Assembly (NCBI GenBank): GCA_029558635.1
Contig: JAKQEE010000052.1
Span: forward strand, 578,860-642,859
Reading direction: 5' to 3'
DNA length: 64,000 nt
DNA from: Pseudomonadota bacterium
GTDB lineage: Bacteria; Pseudomonadota; Alphaproteobacteria; Micavibrionales; Micavibrionaceae
Shown: positions 41,855 to 51,757 of the stretch, one piece after another
How positions within the stretch are numbered: position 1 is the stretch's first letter
How the letters are laid out: every line of letters begins with the position of its first letter
Program-made: the position numbers and the translations under genes
Notes under the pieces: model-generated
Seen by the model: only the letters and a program-made list of their open reading frames with translations
What the model was told of the DNA's origin: nothing
Databases searched by the model: none

Positions 41855-42919
41855 TTACATCCCCAATGCGGCAAGTTTTTCGGCTTGTTCTTCAGTGGCG
41901 AGGCCGTCGATAATCTCGTCCAATGCTTTTCCGGCCATCACTTCGCTGATTTTATAAAGTGTCAGGTTGATCCGATGGTCGGTCACGCGGCTTTGCGGGA
42001 AGTTGTACGTCCGGATGCGTTCCGAACGATCCCCCGACCCGACCTGTGATTTCCTATCGGCGGCGCGTTCGTTGGCGGCTTGCTGGCGTTTCAGATCATA
42101 GAGGCGCGATTTCAAAATCTTCATCGCCTTCGCGCGGTTTTTGATTTGCGAGCGTTCATCCTGCATCGCCACCACCACGCCAGTCGGCAGGTGCGTAATT
42201 CGCACCGCGGAGTCCGTGGTATTAACCGATTGCCCTCCTGCCCCGCGCGAACGATAGACGTCAATGCGCAAATCGTTTTCGTTGATATCGACATCCACAT
42301 CTTCGGCTTCGGGAAGAACGGCAACGGTTGCGGCGGAGGTATGCACGCGGCCCGAGGCTTCAGTTTCCGGTACACGTTGCACGCGGTGAACGCCCGATTC
42401 ATATTTCAAACGCGAGAAGACATCGTTGCCGGAGACTTCGACCACAACTTCTTTGAGGCCGCCAATATCGTTTTCGGCCATCTCGACGACTTCAAATCTC
42501 CAGCCGCGCTCAGCGGCGTAGGCTTTATACATCGCGAGCAAATCAGCCGCGAACAATGCCGCCTCGTCCCCGCCCGTTCCGGCACGGATTTCGAGGATCG
42601 CGTTTTTCTCGTCGTCTGTGTCTTTGGGGATCAAAACGAGTTTGATTTGATGTTCCAGTTTGGGAATCTGACCGTTGAGGTCATAAAGTTCTTCCTTGGC
42701 AATCTCTCCCATTTCGGGGTCGTCGACCATGGCCTCGAGATCGTCTTTGTCGGTCAGGGCTTTTTTATAGGCCGTAATTGTCTCGATAACGGGCGAAAGG
42801 TCGGAATATTCCTTCGTCATTTTGACGAATTTATCCCCTGTCGCCTTTCCTTCGGCAAGCAGGGCTGCGAGTTCACTATACCGCGCCTCAATAGGCGCCA
42901 ATTTCTTCAGCAATTCCAT
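41855..42919 (-). CDS. prfA: Peptide chain release factor 1
   Basis: This 354-residue factor recognises UAA and UAG. It carries the catalytic GGQ loop ([17 protein letters not shown]), [15 protein letters not shown] and the domain 2 motif [19 protein letters not shown]. The codon-recognition PxT-type region precedes the GGQ. It is the substrate of the neighbouring PrmC. It is co-directional with ispG upstream (43-base gap). Confidence 0.97.
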   Translation of the reverse strand: MELLKKLAPIEARYSELAALLAEGKATGDKFVKMTKEYSDLSPVIETITAYKKALTDKDDLEAMVDDPEMGEIAKEELYDLNGQIPKLEHQIKLVLIPKDTDDEKNAILEIRAGTGGDEAALFAADLLAMYKAYAAERGWRFEVVEMAENDIGGLKEVVVEVSGNDVFSRLKYESGVHRVQRVPETEASGRVHTSAATVAVLPEAEDVDVDINENDLRIDVYRSRGAGGQSVNTTDSAVRITHLPTGVVVAMQDERSQIKNRAKAMKILKSRLYDLKRQQAANERAADRKSQVGSGDRSERIRTYNFPQSRVTDHRINLTLYKISEVMAGKALDEIIDGLATEEQAEKLAALGM

Positions 42920-42962
42920 GGTGGGGGTTATATAGCGTTATTTGGGGTATTTTGGCAAATCG

Positions 42963-44072
42963 TTATTTATTGGCCGCTTTGTCTTCCACCATTTTGACCA
43001 GATGATCGACGATGGACTCGTCGCCTTCCATCAGGCGGTGGGCGGTTTGTCCGCCGATATAAACCTGATGCGTGCCGCGACCGCCGCCGGTAAAGCCGAT
43101 ATCGGTCATCAGGGCTTCGCCCGGGCCGTTGACCACGCAACCGATCACCGACAATGTCATCGGCGTTGCGATATGTTCAAGGCGTTTTTCGAGTTCCTCA
43201 ACGGTTTTAATCACGTTGAAATTCTGCCGCGCACAAGACGGGCACGAAATCACATTCACACCGCGATGGCGCAAGCCCAGTGATTTCAGAATATCAAACC
43301 CGACCTTGATTTCCTCGACAGGATCGGCCGAAAGCGAGACACGGATCGTGTCCCCTATTCCCGCCCAGAGTAAATTTCCCATGCCGATGGCGGATTTGAC
43401 CGTGCCGGAGCGCAAGCCACCTGCCTCGGTCACGCCGACATGAAGCGGGTAATCGCACACGGCGGCCAGTTGCATATAGGCAGCGACGGCGAGAAACACA
43501 TCCGAGGCCTTGCACGAGATTTTGAAATTGTAGAAATCGTGGTCTTCGAGAATTTTGATATGACGTTGGGCGGATTCGACCATCGCTTCGGGGCATGGCT
43601 CGCCGTATTTCTCCAGAAGGTCGCGCTCTAACGACCCTGCGTTGACACCAATGCGGATCGAGCAGTTGTGATCTTTGGCAGCTTGAATGACTTCACGGAC
43701 GCGGGACTCGTCACCGATATTGCCCGGATTGATGCGCAGGCACGCCGCGCCGTTTTGCGCGGCCTCAATCGCGCGTTTGTAATGGAAATGGATGTCGGCC
43801 ACGATGGGGACACTGACTTGTTTCACAATGTCTTTGAGCGCAGCAGAGGACTCTTCATCGGGGCAGGACACGCGGACAATATCCGCCCCCGCCTGTTCGA
43901 GCGCATGAATTTGCGCGACGGTGGCGGCGACGTCTTTTGTGTCGGTATTGGTCATCGACTGGACGCTGATCGGCGCGTCGCCGCCCACGGGCACATTCCC
44001 CACCCAGATTTTACGGGAAGGACGTCTGATAATCTGCCGCCACGGGCGGTGGGAGGATGGGTCTGCTGTCAT
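42963..44072 (-). CDS. ispG: 4-hydroxy-3-methylbut-2-en-1-yl diphosphate synthase
   Basis: This 369-residue MEP-pathway enzyme (also called GcpE) converts MEcPP to HMBPP. It has an N-terminal TIM-barrel part ([34 protein letters not shown]) and a C-terminal 4Fe-4S domain. The cysteines are in [13 protein letters not shown] and [12 protein letters not shown]. It shows that isoprenoids come from the MEP route. It is seven bases downstream of the RodZ-like gene, in the same transcription unit. Confidence 0.97.
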   Translation of the reverse strand: MTADPSSHRPWRQIIRRPSRKIWVGNVPVGGDAPISVQSMTNTDTKDVAATVAQIHALEQAGADIVRVSCPDEESSAALKDIVKQVSVPIVADIHFHYKRAIEAAQNGAACLRINPGNIGDESRVREVIQAAKDHNCSIRIGVNAGSLERDLLEKYGEPCPEAMVESAQRHIKILEDHDFYNFKISCKASDVFLAVAAYMQLAAVCDYPLHVGVTEAGGLRSGTVKSAIGMGNLLWAGIGDTIRVSLSADPVEEIKVGFDILKSLGLRHRGVNVISCPSCARQNFNVIKTVEELEKRLEHIATPMTLSVIGCVVNGPGEALMTDIGFTGGGRGTHQVYIGGQTAHRLMEGDESIVDHLVKMVEDKAANK

Positions 44073-44079
44073 AACGTCT

Positions 44080-44982
44080 TTACATGGACCTTCCTGACGA
44101 TTTTTTCAATATATCTTTCAAATACTCAACATTAAGTGGCAGGCCGCGGATCACTTTGCCTTTTGCTCCCAAAATCGGGAGTTTTTCGCCGTCTACAACG
44201 ATTTGCAGACCACCTGCATTTCCTAACGTCATCACCAGCCCCTTTTGCCCTTCGGGAACCCAGTATTCCTCGCCTGCCGAGATTACGCGAGAGAAAATGG
44301 TTTTGCCCTCGGCGTTTTTGATTTCCAGCCAGACATGATCGACAGCCTGTAAAACAATGGGGTGGACCGGCGGAGCGGCTTCAGTATCGGAGGTGGGCCG
44401 TTGTTGTTCGGCGGCAGATTCCGGCGTTGTCGACTCCTCCTCTTTTTGAGGAGAGGCTATTTGAGGTTTGTTCAAAAGCGTGACCTGCTCTTTCAAATCC
44501 GCCGGAACAGACGGCACTTCGCGCTGGCGGTGATCGCTCGTGAGGTAGAGCGTGTACAATGTCAATCCGGCCACGATCATGACAACCAGAATGCCGATTG
44601 TTTTCAATTCGGGGACGGAGTGATCTTCGTCCACCGGCAAAGTCGAACCAAGTGGCTTGTGTTCGACCTTCTCCCCTGACTGGCGCTTCAAAAGCTGGAC
44701 AATTTTTTCGCCGTCCAGCCCCAGATGTTCGGCATAGGTGCGAATAAATCCCAGCGCGTAAATGCGACCGGGGAGTTTTTCCAGTTGCCCTTCCTCAATC
44801 GCTTCGAGATAAGATTCGCGAATGCGTATTTCCTGTGCGATTTGTGGAATCTCTGCGCCGACGCGCAATCGGGCGCGGCGGATAATATCCCCGACGCTTA
44901 AATCCGTGTGAAAATCCTGAAGCAGGTCGTCCGTTTCCGGTCTGATATATTTTTTGCCGTGCAGACTGTTCGGTTCGGTCAT
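44080..44982 (-). CDS. RodZ-like transmembrane HTH protein (DUF4115)
   Basis: This 300-residue protein has a cytoplasmic Cro/CI-type helix-turn-helix at about residues 30-95 ([20 protein letters not shown], then [18 protein letters not shown]). A single membrane helix follows ([20 protein letters not shown]). A Ser/Glu/Pro-rich linker leads to a periplasmic DUF4115 domain ([19 protein letters not shown] and [20 protein letters not shown]). RodZ links MreB filaments to the wall synthesis machinery. Pairing with ispG is the common bacterial arrangement. The start overlaps the lysC stop by four bases. Confidence 0.9.
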   Translation of the reverse strand: MTEPNSLHGKKYIRPETDDLLQDFHTDLSVGDIIRRARLRVGAEIPQIAQEIRIRESYLEAIEEGQLEKLPGRIYALGFIRTYAEHLGLDGEKIVQLLKRQSGEKVEHKPLGSTLPVDEDHSVPELKTIGILVVMIVAGLTLYTLYLTSDHRQREVPSVPADLKEQVTLLNKPQIASPQKEEESTTPESAAEQQRPTSDTEAAPPVHPIVLQAVDHVWLEIKNAEGKTIFSRVISAGEEYWVPEGQKGLVMTLGNAGGLQIVVDGEKLPILGAKGKVIRGLPLNVEYLKDILKKSSGRSM

Positions 44983-46217
44983 GGTTTTTCTTGGTCAAGA
45001 CCGAACGCCCTATGCAATTCACGGACGGCCAGTTCGGTGTATTTTTCTTCGACCAGAACGCTCACTTTAATTTCCGAGGTTGTGATCGCCAGAATGTTGA
45101 TCTTGTTGTTGGCCAGAATGGTGAACATGGTTCTTGCCACGCCTGTGTGCGAGCTCATCCCGATACCGACAACCGAAACCTTGGCAATATCTGTGGCCAC
45201 GCGAATTTCGCAACCTTTCAGAATATCCAGCGATTGAAGAAGGGTTCGCGTGCGTTCGGCGTCAATTTTAGGGACGGTAAAAGTCATGTCGGTGGTTTTG
45301 CCGTCCGGCGACACGTTCTGGACGATGACGTCGACGTTGATACCTGCTTCGGCAATCGGCGCGAAGATCGACGCGGCAATCCCCGGCATATCAGGAACCG
45401 AGAGAACAGTAATTTTGGCTTCGTTACGCGTATAGGTCACGCCATTGACAATTTGTTTTTCCACGATGTCATCCTCTTTGACAATCATTGTTCCGGGAAG
45501 ATCGCTTCCCACACTTGGTTCGAAGGTTGACAGAACCTGCAACGGCACATCCCATGCCATCGCCAGTTCCACAGATCGCGGGTGGAGCACCTTGGCCCCC
45601 AAAGCCGCCATCTCCAGCATTTCTTCGTATGTCACTTTATCCAGTTTTCTGGCCTGCGGGACCATGCGCGGGTCGGTGGTGTAGACACCGTCCACATCGG
45701 TATAGATATCACAACGATCTGCTTTCAGTGCGGCGGCCAGTGCCACTGCCGTCGTGTCCGATCCACCGCGGCCCAATGTCGTAATCCGCCCGGTTTTGGT
45801 GATGCCCTGAAATCCCGCAACTACCGGAACAAAATTTTCGTTCAAACATTGATCGAGATTGTCCGGCGGAATATCGTTGATCCGTGCGCGGCCATGTTTG
45901 TCGTCGCAAATCATCGGTACTTGCCAGCCCATAAAGGAACGCGATGCCAATCCCCTTTTGTGCAGTGCCAAAGCCATCAGGCCTGTTGTCACCTGTTCAC
46001 CGCTCGCAACCACCGCGTCATATTCACTCGGGTCGCAGCCGGCATCAATCTGCTGGCAGTAATCCACCAATTGATTAGTCACTCCGGCCATGGCCGAAAC
46101 CACGACCGCGACCTGATTGCCGCGCTTAACCTCGCCCAACACCTTATCGGCGGCATCCTCGATCCGCGCGGGATCGGCCACTGATGTGCCTCCGAATTTT
46201 ACAACTATACGTCCCAT
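44979..46217 (-). CDS. lysC: Aspartate kinase
   Basis: This 412-residue enzyme phosphorylates aspartate, the first step toward Lys, Thr, Met and diaminopimelate. The kinase domain has IVVKFGGTSVADPARIED, then TTLGRGGSDTTAVALAA and DIYTDVDGVYTTDPR. Two C-terminal ACT domains (about 265-410: VLSVPDMPGIAASIF, SVVGIGMSSHTGVA) give allosteric control. It is divergent from ubiG, a typical alphaproteobacterial arrangement. Confidence 0.97.
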   Translation of the reverse strand: MGRIVVKFGGTSVADPARIEDAADKVLGEVKRGNQVAVVVSAMAGVTNQLVDYCQQIDAGCDPSEYDAVVASGEQVTTGLMALALHKRGLASRSFMGWQVPMICDDKHGRARINDIPPDNLDQCLNENFVPVVAGFQGITKTGRITTLGRGGSDTTAVALAAALKADRCDIYTDVDGVYTTDPRMVPQARKLDKVTYEEMLEMAALGAKVLHPRSVELAMAWDVPLQVLSTFEPSVGSDLPGTMIVKEDDIVEKQIVNGVTYTRNEAKITVLSVPDMPGIAASIFAPIAEAGINVDVIVQNVSPDGKTTDMTFTVPKIDAERTRTLLQSLDILKGCEIRVATDIAKVSVVGIGMSSHTGVARTMFTILANNKINILAITTSEIKVSVLVEEKYTELAVRELHRAFGLDQEKP

Positions 46218-46290
46218 AATCGGTGGAGATTAGCAATTTTCTGAAAAACTGCCTATAGTGTTTCGTGAAAAAAAACTCTATTCTAACAGC

Positions 46291-47028
46291 ATGAAACACT
46301 CATCGCCCACAAAAGCCCGCCTTAGAACGGTTGACCCAGCGGAGATCCAGCATTTCTCGGTTCATGCCGGAGATTGGTGGCAGCGGCATGGGTCGTATGC
46401 GCCGCTGCATAAAATGGCCCCTGCACGCATGGGATATCTAAAGCAGGTTTTGGGTCCGCTCAAAGGACTAAAAACTCTCGATATCGGGTGCGGCGGCGGA
46501 TTAGTCTGCGAACCCCTTTCCCGTCTTGGAGCCAAAGTCACGGGGATTGATGCTGACGAAAACGCCATCCATGCAGCCAAATCCCACGCGAAAGATCAGG
46601 GATTGACGATAGATTACCGTCACGGCGCGGCGGAAGATTTGGTTGCGCGGGGCGAACAATTCGATGCGGTGTTGGCTTTGGAAATTCTCGAACATGTTTC
46701 TGATCCTGCCGTCTTTGTCGAGCTTTGTGCGCAGCTGGCGAAGCCAAGTGGAAAGATCGTCTTCTCGACGTTGAACCGCACGTGGAAATCCTACGGGTTG
46801 GGTATTTTTATGGCCGAACGGATTCTCAACTGGGCGCCGGAAGGCACGCATGACTGGAACAAATTCATCAAGCCGTCAGAATTGGCGCGCATGGGCGAGA
46901 AGGTCGGGCTCACTCCGCTTGATGCCAGCGGTCTTGTCTATAAACCTTTCGAAGACAGGTTTGTCATTGATCCCCACAACCTCGATATCAATTATTTTAT
47001 GGTTTTTACAAAATCCAAAAGGAGCTAA
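46291..47028 (+). CDS. ubiG: Ubiquinone biosynthesis O-methyltransferase
   Basis: This 245-residue SAM-dependent enzyme performs both O-methylations of ubiquinone synthesis. It has FSVHAGDWWQ, LDIGCGGGLVCEPLSRLGA (SAM site), LALEILEHVSDP and the conserved STLNRTWKSYGLGIFMAERI with GTHDWNKFIKP. The ATG at 46291 gives the usual start. A frame open from 46258 lacks a plausible ribosome site. The etf genes follow after nine bases, so the quinone pathway and ETF may be co-transcribed. Confidence 0.95.
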   Translation: MKHSSPTKARLRTVDPAEIQHFSVHAGDWWQRHGSYAPLHKMAPARMGYLKQVLGPLKGLKTLDIGCGGGLVCEPLSRLGAKVTGIDADENAIHAAKSHAKDQGLTIDYRHGAAEDLVARGEQFDAVLALEILEHVSDPAVFVELCAQLAKPSGKIVFSTLNRTWKSYGLGIFMAERILNWAPEGTHDWNKFIKPSELARMGEKVGLTPLDASGLVYKPFEDRFVIDPHNLDINYFMVFTKSKRS

Positions 47029-47037
47029 TTTTTTCCA

Positions 47038-47808
47038 ATGAAGATTCTGGTCCCTATCAAACGCGTTGTTGATTACAACGTCAAAGTCCGCATCAAGGCC
47101 GATGGGTCGGGTGTCGAGAAAGCCAATGTCAAAATGTCCATGAACCCGTTCGACGAGATTGCCGTTGAAGAGGCGGTTCGTTTGAAAGAACAGGGCAAAG
47201 CCACAGAAATCGTTGTGATCACCATTGGCCCCGCCGTAGCGCAGGACGTCATCCGCACCGCGATGGCGATTGGCGCCGACCGCGGCATTTTGGTTCAGAC
47301 CGATAGCCCGACCGACCTCGGCGGGGTCGAACCGCTGGGAGTTGCCAAGACTCTGAAAGAGATCATTGCAAAAGAATCCCCTGCCCTTGTCATTATGGGC
47401 AAACAGTCGATTGACGATGACAGCAACCAGACGGGACAAATGCTCGCCGCAATGATGAATTGGCCTCAGGCGACGTTCGCGTCAAAGCTCGAAATCATGT
47501 CAGACAGAGCAGCTCAGGTCACGCGCGAGATTGATGGTGGATTGGAGACGATCAAAATCGGACTGCCTGCAATTGTGACCACCGATTTGCGTTTGAACGA
47601 ACCGCGTTATGCGTCGCTTCCCAATATCATGAAGGCCAAGCAAAAGCCGATGGAGACGGTCACACCGGACTCTCTGGGCGTTGATTTGTCCCCGCGCCTG
47701 TTATTGGTAGCCGTGGCCGATCCCCCCGCGCGCAAAGGCGGCATCAAAGTCGAGTCAGTGGATGCGTTGATTGATAAACTGAAAAATGAAGCAAAGGTGA
47801 TCGGGTAA
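47038..47808 (+). CDS. etfB: Electron transfer flavoprotein beta subunit
   Basis: This 256-residue subunit binds AMP. It starts [20 protein letters not shown] and has [20 protein letters not shown], then [17 protein letters not shown] and [20 protein letters not shown]. It carries electrons from acyl-CoA and other dehydrogenases to the ETF:quinone oxidoreductase. A strong AGGAG lies upstream. Its stop codon shares a base with the etfA ATG. Confidence 0.97.
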   Translation: MKILVPIKRVVDYNVKVRIKADGSGVEKANVKMSMNPFDEIAVEEAVRLKEQGKATEIVVITIGPAVAQDVIRTAMAIGADRGILVQTDSPTDLGGVEPLGVAKTLKEIIAKESPALVIMGKQSIDDDSNQTGQMLAAMMNWPQATFASKLEIMSDRAAQVTREIDGGLETIKIGLPAIVTTDLRLNEPRYASLPNIMKAKQKPMETVTPDSLGVDLSPRLLLVAVADPPARKGGIKVESVDALIDKLKNEAKVIG

Positions 47809-48740
47809 TGTCTATTCTTGTGATTGCAGAACAGGCCGCGGGCCAGATTAAATCATCCACGCTTCATTGCGTTACGGCCGCCCAAAAACTAGGAAGCGAT
47901 GTCACGTTGCTGGTGGCAGGGTCAAGTATTTCCGCGACAACGCAGGAAGCCGCAAAAATTTCCGGCGTGACGAAGGTTGTTGCCATTGACTCCCCTTCTC
48001 TTTCCCATCAATTACCCGAAGTTCTGGCTCCGGCACTTGTGGCATTGGCTCCATCCTATTCGCATATTCTTGCTCCTGCGACGGCGTTCGGAAAAAATCT
48101 GTTGCCGCGTGTTGCAGGACTTCTGGACGTTCAACCGCTTTCGGATGTCATTGAAATTCTGTCCCCGACGCAGTTCAAACGCCCTGTCTATGCAGGAAAT
48201 GTGATTGCGACGTTCGAGAGCAAAGATAAGATCAAGCTTCTAACCATTCGCACTACCGCCTTTGATGCCGCCCCGATGGGTGGATCGGCGGCAACCGAAT
48301 CCGGTGATGTTTCTTCGTTAGGAAACGGGATTTCTGCGGAATTTGTCAGTGAGGAACTCACCAAATCCGAGCGCCCCGAACTGGCTTCGGCCAAGATCGT
48401 TGTCTCCGGCGGGCGCGGGGTTGGGTCGGCTGAAAATTTTGCGCTGATCGAAAAGCTGGCCGACAAGCTCGGTAGTGCGGTGGGTGCGTCGCGTGCGGCG
48501 GTTGACGCCGGATATGCTCCCAACGATTATCAGGTCGGGCAAACCGGCAAGGTTGTTGCGCCGGAGCTTTATATCGCGGTCGGGATTTCCGGTGCGATCC
48601 AGCACCTCGCGGGCATGAAGGATTCAAAAGTGATCGTTGCCATCAACAAAGATTCCGAAGCTCCGATTTTCCAAGTGGCCGATTACGGATTGGTTGCAGA
48701 TTTGTTCGAGGCCGTGCCGGAGATGACCGAAAAAGTCTAG
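47808..48740 (+). CDS. etfA: Electron transfer flavoprotein alpha subunit
   Basis: This 310-residue FAD-binding subunit has an N-terminal domain ([20 protein letters not shown]) and a C-terminal FAD domain. Its FAD motifs are [37 protein letters not shown] and [19 protein letters not shown]. It forms a heterodimer with EtfB and is translationally coupled to it (TAATG). It converges on a pentapeptide repeat gene six bases away. Confidence 0.97.
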   Translation: MSILVIAEQAAGQIKSSTLHCVTAAQKLGSDVTLLVAGSSISATTQEAAKISGVTKVVAIDSPSLSHQLPEVLAPALVALAPSYSHILAPATAFGKNLLPRVAGLLDVQPLSDVIEILSPTQFKRPVYAGNVIATFESKDKIKLLTIRTTAFDAAPMGGSAATESGDVSSLGNGISAEFVSEELTKSERPELASAKIVVSGGRGVGSAENFALIEKLADKLGSAVGASRAAVDAGYAPNDYQVGQTGKVVAPELYIAVGISGAIQHLAGMKDSKVIVAINKDSEAPIFQVADYGLVADLFEAVPEMTEKV

Positions 48741-48746
48741 CTGGAC

Positions 48747-50060
48747 CTATTCTTTCAGAGAAGAAAGCGAGAAAGCTCTGCTTGATGATGTGATATCTTC
48801 ATCAAAAATGGCACCAGTCGTGTCCGCGCCTTCCATTAATGCCCCTTCAAGTTTGGCACCGGTAAAATCGCAATCGCGCAAATCCGCGCCAGTCAGGTTG
48901 GCATAGGAAAAGTCTGCATAGCGAAGGTTAGCGCTCTTCAGACGGGCTTCCGTCAGATCCGCATAGCGAAATTCTGCCCAACTGAGGTCGCACGGCGCAA
49001 AGCGGCTGTTTTGACCTGTTGTAAACAGCAACGGTGTGAAGTTAGCACGAGCCATGCGGGCATGGGAGAATTTGGCGCGCTGTAAATTAGAGCCACGAAA
49101 ATCCGCTTCTTCCAGATCACAGCGCCTAAAGTCGGCCTCTTCCAGATAGGAGCTTTGGAGCTCGACCTTAAAGAGATTCATTGCGAAGAATTTGGCGCGG
49201 CGTGCTTTCAATGCCGTGAGCCGTTCCATTTTCAGAGAGCCGATTTCACGCAGGTCATAGTCGGACAAGTCCAGTTGCCGCCCTTCCGTTCCTGACGTTC
49301 TGACCCACAATTGATGTTCTTCGATTAGTTTAATCAAAGGCGTTGCCAGATCAGAAACAGACGGGCCGATATTTTCGTCGGTGATCGCGCTTGAAATATC
49401 CGCAACTTGATCCTTGATCAGATCAATATTCGTTCCGGTCAAAATCGTGTTTTTCAATTCCGCACCGGCTAACTGGACACCTTGCAAATCCGCGCCTGTA
49501 AGGTCCGCGCCGTTCAGGCGCGCGCCGCGGAGGTCGGCTTGCTGAACATTGATCCGCGCCATAATGGCATCGGAAAAGTCGGCGTTATTGGCCATGGTTC
49601 CGGCGAGGCGCGCGCCCGAGAGGTTGGCTCCGCGAAAATTGACAGGCTGGGGTTCGGCGTATTTTCCATCTCTGGTTAAGGCCCCGCCCCGCAAGTCGGC
49701 GCGTTCCAGATCCGCCCCCACAAGGTTAGAGCTTTCGATTTTCGTACCGCGCATATCGGCCCGAACAAAGCTGGTATTGCTGAGATTTGAAAAGCTGATA
49801 TCGCAGGCGTAAAGAACCGCCTCCTGAAAATTGGTATCGGACAAATCCATGCGGCGCATGACACAACCGGAAAAATCCGCCTGACGCAAATTCCGGCGGC
49901 TTAAATCCAGTCCGGAAAGATCAATGTGTTTTAACAAGGCACGACGCCCGCCAATCCGACCTTCCAAAAAACGCTCGTGAAGTTTCACCAATGCGTCGAG
50001 CTGGTCCTGCGTGAATTTTTCCAACCCATCGCTATCGTTAACATCTTGTCCTTGTGTCAT
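48747..50060 (-). CDS. Pentapeptide repeat protein
   Basis: This 437-residue protein is built of two pentapeptide-repeat blocks (A[D/N]LXX), at about residues 45-205 and 290-425. Typical units are IDLSGLDLSRRNLRQADFSG and LKSANLRYADFSYANLTGAD. The non-repeat linker between them includes a polar helix (PLIKLIEEHQLWVRTSG). The repeats should form two right-handed quadrilateral beta-helices. An N-terminal helix (FTQDQLDALVKLHERFLEGR) precedes them. Function is unknown; some relatives protect DNA gyrase by mimicking DNA. It has no signal peptide or membrane segment. Confidence 0.9.
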   Translation of the reverse strand: MTQGQDVNDSDGLEKFTQDQLDALVKLHERFLEGRIGGRRALLKHIDLSGLDLSRRNLRQADFSGCVMRRMDLSDTNFQEAVLYACDISFSNLSNTSFVRADMRGTKIESSNLVGADLERADLRGGALTRDGKYAEPQPVNFRGANLSGARLAGTMANNADFSDAIMARINVQQADLRGARLNGADLTGADLQGVQLAGAELKNTILTGTNIDLIKDQVADISSAITDENIGPSVSDLATPLIKLIEEHQLWVRTSGTEGRQLDLSDYDLREIGSLKMERLTALKARRAKFFAMNLFKVELQSSYLEEADFRRCDLEEADFRGSNLQRAKFSHARMARANFTPLLFTTGQNSRFAPCDLSWAEFRYADLTEARLKSANLRYADFSYANLTGADLRDCDFTGAKLEGALMEGADTTGAIFDEDITSSSRAFSLSSLKE

Positions 50061-50115
50061 ATCAATAACATGCGCCCAAAAGGTTAAAGTTTTATAAGAA
50101 ATCAGAGAGGGTCGG

Positions 50116-50688
50116 TTACTTACTCAGGCTTTTTATCATATCCGACATCAGGGGGGCCGACCAGTCGGTATCTCCTTCAAAACGGTACAAAATTTCCCCT
50201 TTTGGAGAAACAACGACAGTCGTGGGATATACACTGGTATTCAGCCAGCGCTTGATATAGCTGCGACCGTCGTAAAAGCTGTACTCGGTCGGCAATCCCA
50301 TTTCATCAGCCATTTTTTTGACCGCCTGAAAGCCGGATCTGGTCTCGGCCACATAAATAACCCTGACATCCGGATGTTTATCCTGAAACCGTTTTAAGGT
50401 AGGAAGTTCGGTTACACATCCCGAACACCACGGCGCCCAGAAATTGATAACCGATATTTTCTCTTTGTCTTCAATCAGGAACGCCGGATCGCGGTTCATG
50501 TTCTCGACTTCCAAATGGCGCATGACCTCTTCGTCCGGCCCATATTTTTTTACAGAATAAAACTCCCCTTCCAGACGCTTGCCTATGGAATTGTCTGAAT
50601 AAGCGCTGCCTACAGGGGACAACCCGACTCCAAGGGCCAGCAAAACCACATATAACAATCTTATATAAAATCTCTTCATCTTTATCAT
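50116..50688 (-). CDS. TlpA-like thioredoxin, periplasmic
   Basis: This 190-residue protein has an N-terminal hydrophobic segment (LLYVVLLALGVGLSPVGSA) that serves as signal or anchor. The thioredoxin domain has the active site NFWAPWCSGCVTELPTL (CxxC), the later cis-Pro segment VYPTTVVVSPKGEIL and RFEGDTDW. TlpA-type proteins reduce disulfides in the periplasm for cytochrome maturation. In Alphaproteobacteria a tlpA-like gene often neighbours argH and a small lipoprotein. argH is missing here, but a small lipoprotein gene diverges 27 bases away. Confidence 0.87.
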   Translation of the reverse strand: MIKMKRFYIRLLYVVLLALGVGLSPVGSAYSDNSIGKRLEGEFYSVKKYGPDEEVMRHLEVENMNRDPAFLIEDKEKISVINFWAPWCSGCVTELPTLKRFQDKHPDVRVIYVAETRSGFQAVKKMADEMGLPTEYSFYDGRSYIKRWLNTSVYPTTVVVSPKGEILYRFEGDTDWSAPLMSDMIKSLSK

Positions 50689-50715
50689 TCTTCTGTCTTG
50701 TGGTAATTCATAGTC

Positions 50716-50883
50716 ATGAAACAATTATTGCCCCTTCGTATTTCTACCGTCTTGGCCGGCCTGATCCTTGCTTCTCTGGCTTTGAGCGGCTGCGGAATTA
50801 AGCCCAAGCAACTTTCGGCACCCAGCGAGCAAGGAGAATCGCCGTTCCCCGGCACTTACCCTTCCCCTTCCACGGAGGAATGA
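50716..50883 (+). CDS. Small LptM-like lipoprotein
   Basis: This 55-residue ORF is too short for usual length cut-offs. It encodes MKQLLPLRISTV, a hydrophobic stretch, and the lipobox ALSGC followed by GIKPKQL and a Pro/Ser-rich tail. This is the layout of the LptM (YifL) outer-membrane lipoproteins that help mature LptD. In Alphaproteobacteria such a gene usually stands between argH and lysA, so the position here is a rearranged version. Its last 28 bases overlap the convergent zinc-ribbon gene. Confidence 0.68.
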   Translation: MKQLLPLRISTVLAGLILASLALSGCGIKPKQLSAPSEQGESPFPGTYPSPSTEE

Positions 50884-51677
50884 GAGTCTTCGTTTTCCTG
50901 ATCAAAACGAAGTTCCAACCGTTGCCCGCCTTCTGTAGGGATTTTTTCCAGCTTGACCTTGAAATCAAGCTGATCTTCGGCTTGCAATGGATGGGCGGAC
51001 AGTTCCAGTTTTTCCGACCATAAAACCTTGTTCTCCTTATCGATGATCTCTACCATGATGGAAGGAACCTGCACTTCCGACGAGGTCAGATTTATCAGTG
51101 TTCCTGTCAAAAGCGCGCTGTCATGCCCTTCCTCATCCAAAGAGAGGTGGTCGATTGCAAGCATGTCCTCCATAGACATGGATGGCGTTTCCTCATGCCC
51201 CTCTAGTCCCAAGGCCGCAAAAACAAGCGCGGTTGCTGGAAAAGCGTGCGTTAGGGGACCACGGGCCAGAATTGCAGCACAAGCACAAATCAAAAACAGC
51301 AGCGCGCCCGCTCCGGCGCTTTTCAGCATCTTGCTAAAATTATCAGGCTTTTTAAGAGTGATTCCGATGCGGAGTTTACCGCCCAACTGCGGGAAAAAAG
51401 AGGAGACTTTGGCGAATACCGGTGCCAGCTTTTCTTTCAGGGATTTTCCCGGAGCCGATTTTTCTTTGACTTTGGATTTTCTGCCGTCTTCACCGAACGC
51501 GATCTCATCCATCTCTTCTGACTGGATTCTGGTAATCAAGTCGTCCAGCGAATCCCGTTCAGATTTCTGGTGCCACATATGGCCACATTTGGCGCAGCGG
51601 ACATCGCGCCCTCTCTCGCCAATCGTGTCTGTGGCTACCATATATTTTGCCGCGCATTCGGGACAGTTTAAAATCAT
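50856..51677 (-). CDS. MJ0042-type zinc-ribbon membrane protein
   Basis: This 273-residue protein begins with an MJ0042 zinc ribbon: ILNCPECAAKYMV and DVRCAKCGHMWHQ supply four Cys ligands. A linker of about 90 charged residues leads to a single membrane helix (GALLFLICACAAILA). A C-terminal beta-rich domain follows (LIDLTSSEVQVPSIMVEII-like pattern ending QRLELRFDQEN), possibly a DUF3426 domain exported to the periplasm. It lies beside ftsE on the opposite strand, a frequent alphaproteobacterial arrangement. The role is unknown. Confidence 0.82.
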   Translation of the reverse strand: MILNCPECAAKYMVATDTIGERGRDVRCAKCGHMWHQKSERDSLDDLITRIQSEEMDEIAFGEDGRKSKVKEKSAPGKSLKEKLAPVFAKVSSFFPQLGGKLRIGITLKKPDNFSKMLKSAGAGALLFLICACAAILARGPLTHAFPATALVFAALGLEGHEETPSMSMEDMLAIDHLSLDEEGHDSALLTGTLINLTSSEVQVPSIMVEIIDKENKVLWSEKLELSAHPLQAEDQLDFKVKLEKIPTEGGQRLELRFDQENEDSHSSVEGEG

Positions 51678-51757
51678 GCCTTCAAACCTATAACAGCTTC
51701 ATGTAGTTTGATAATAAGTGTCTGAGTCGCTTTGAGCAAGCAGGGTTTATTGTCTGA

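Noticed and set aside
42080..42997. Plus-strand open frame of 305 codons
   Set aside because: Antisense to prfA, with Phe/His-rich composition typical of a mirror frame.
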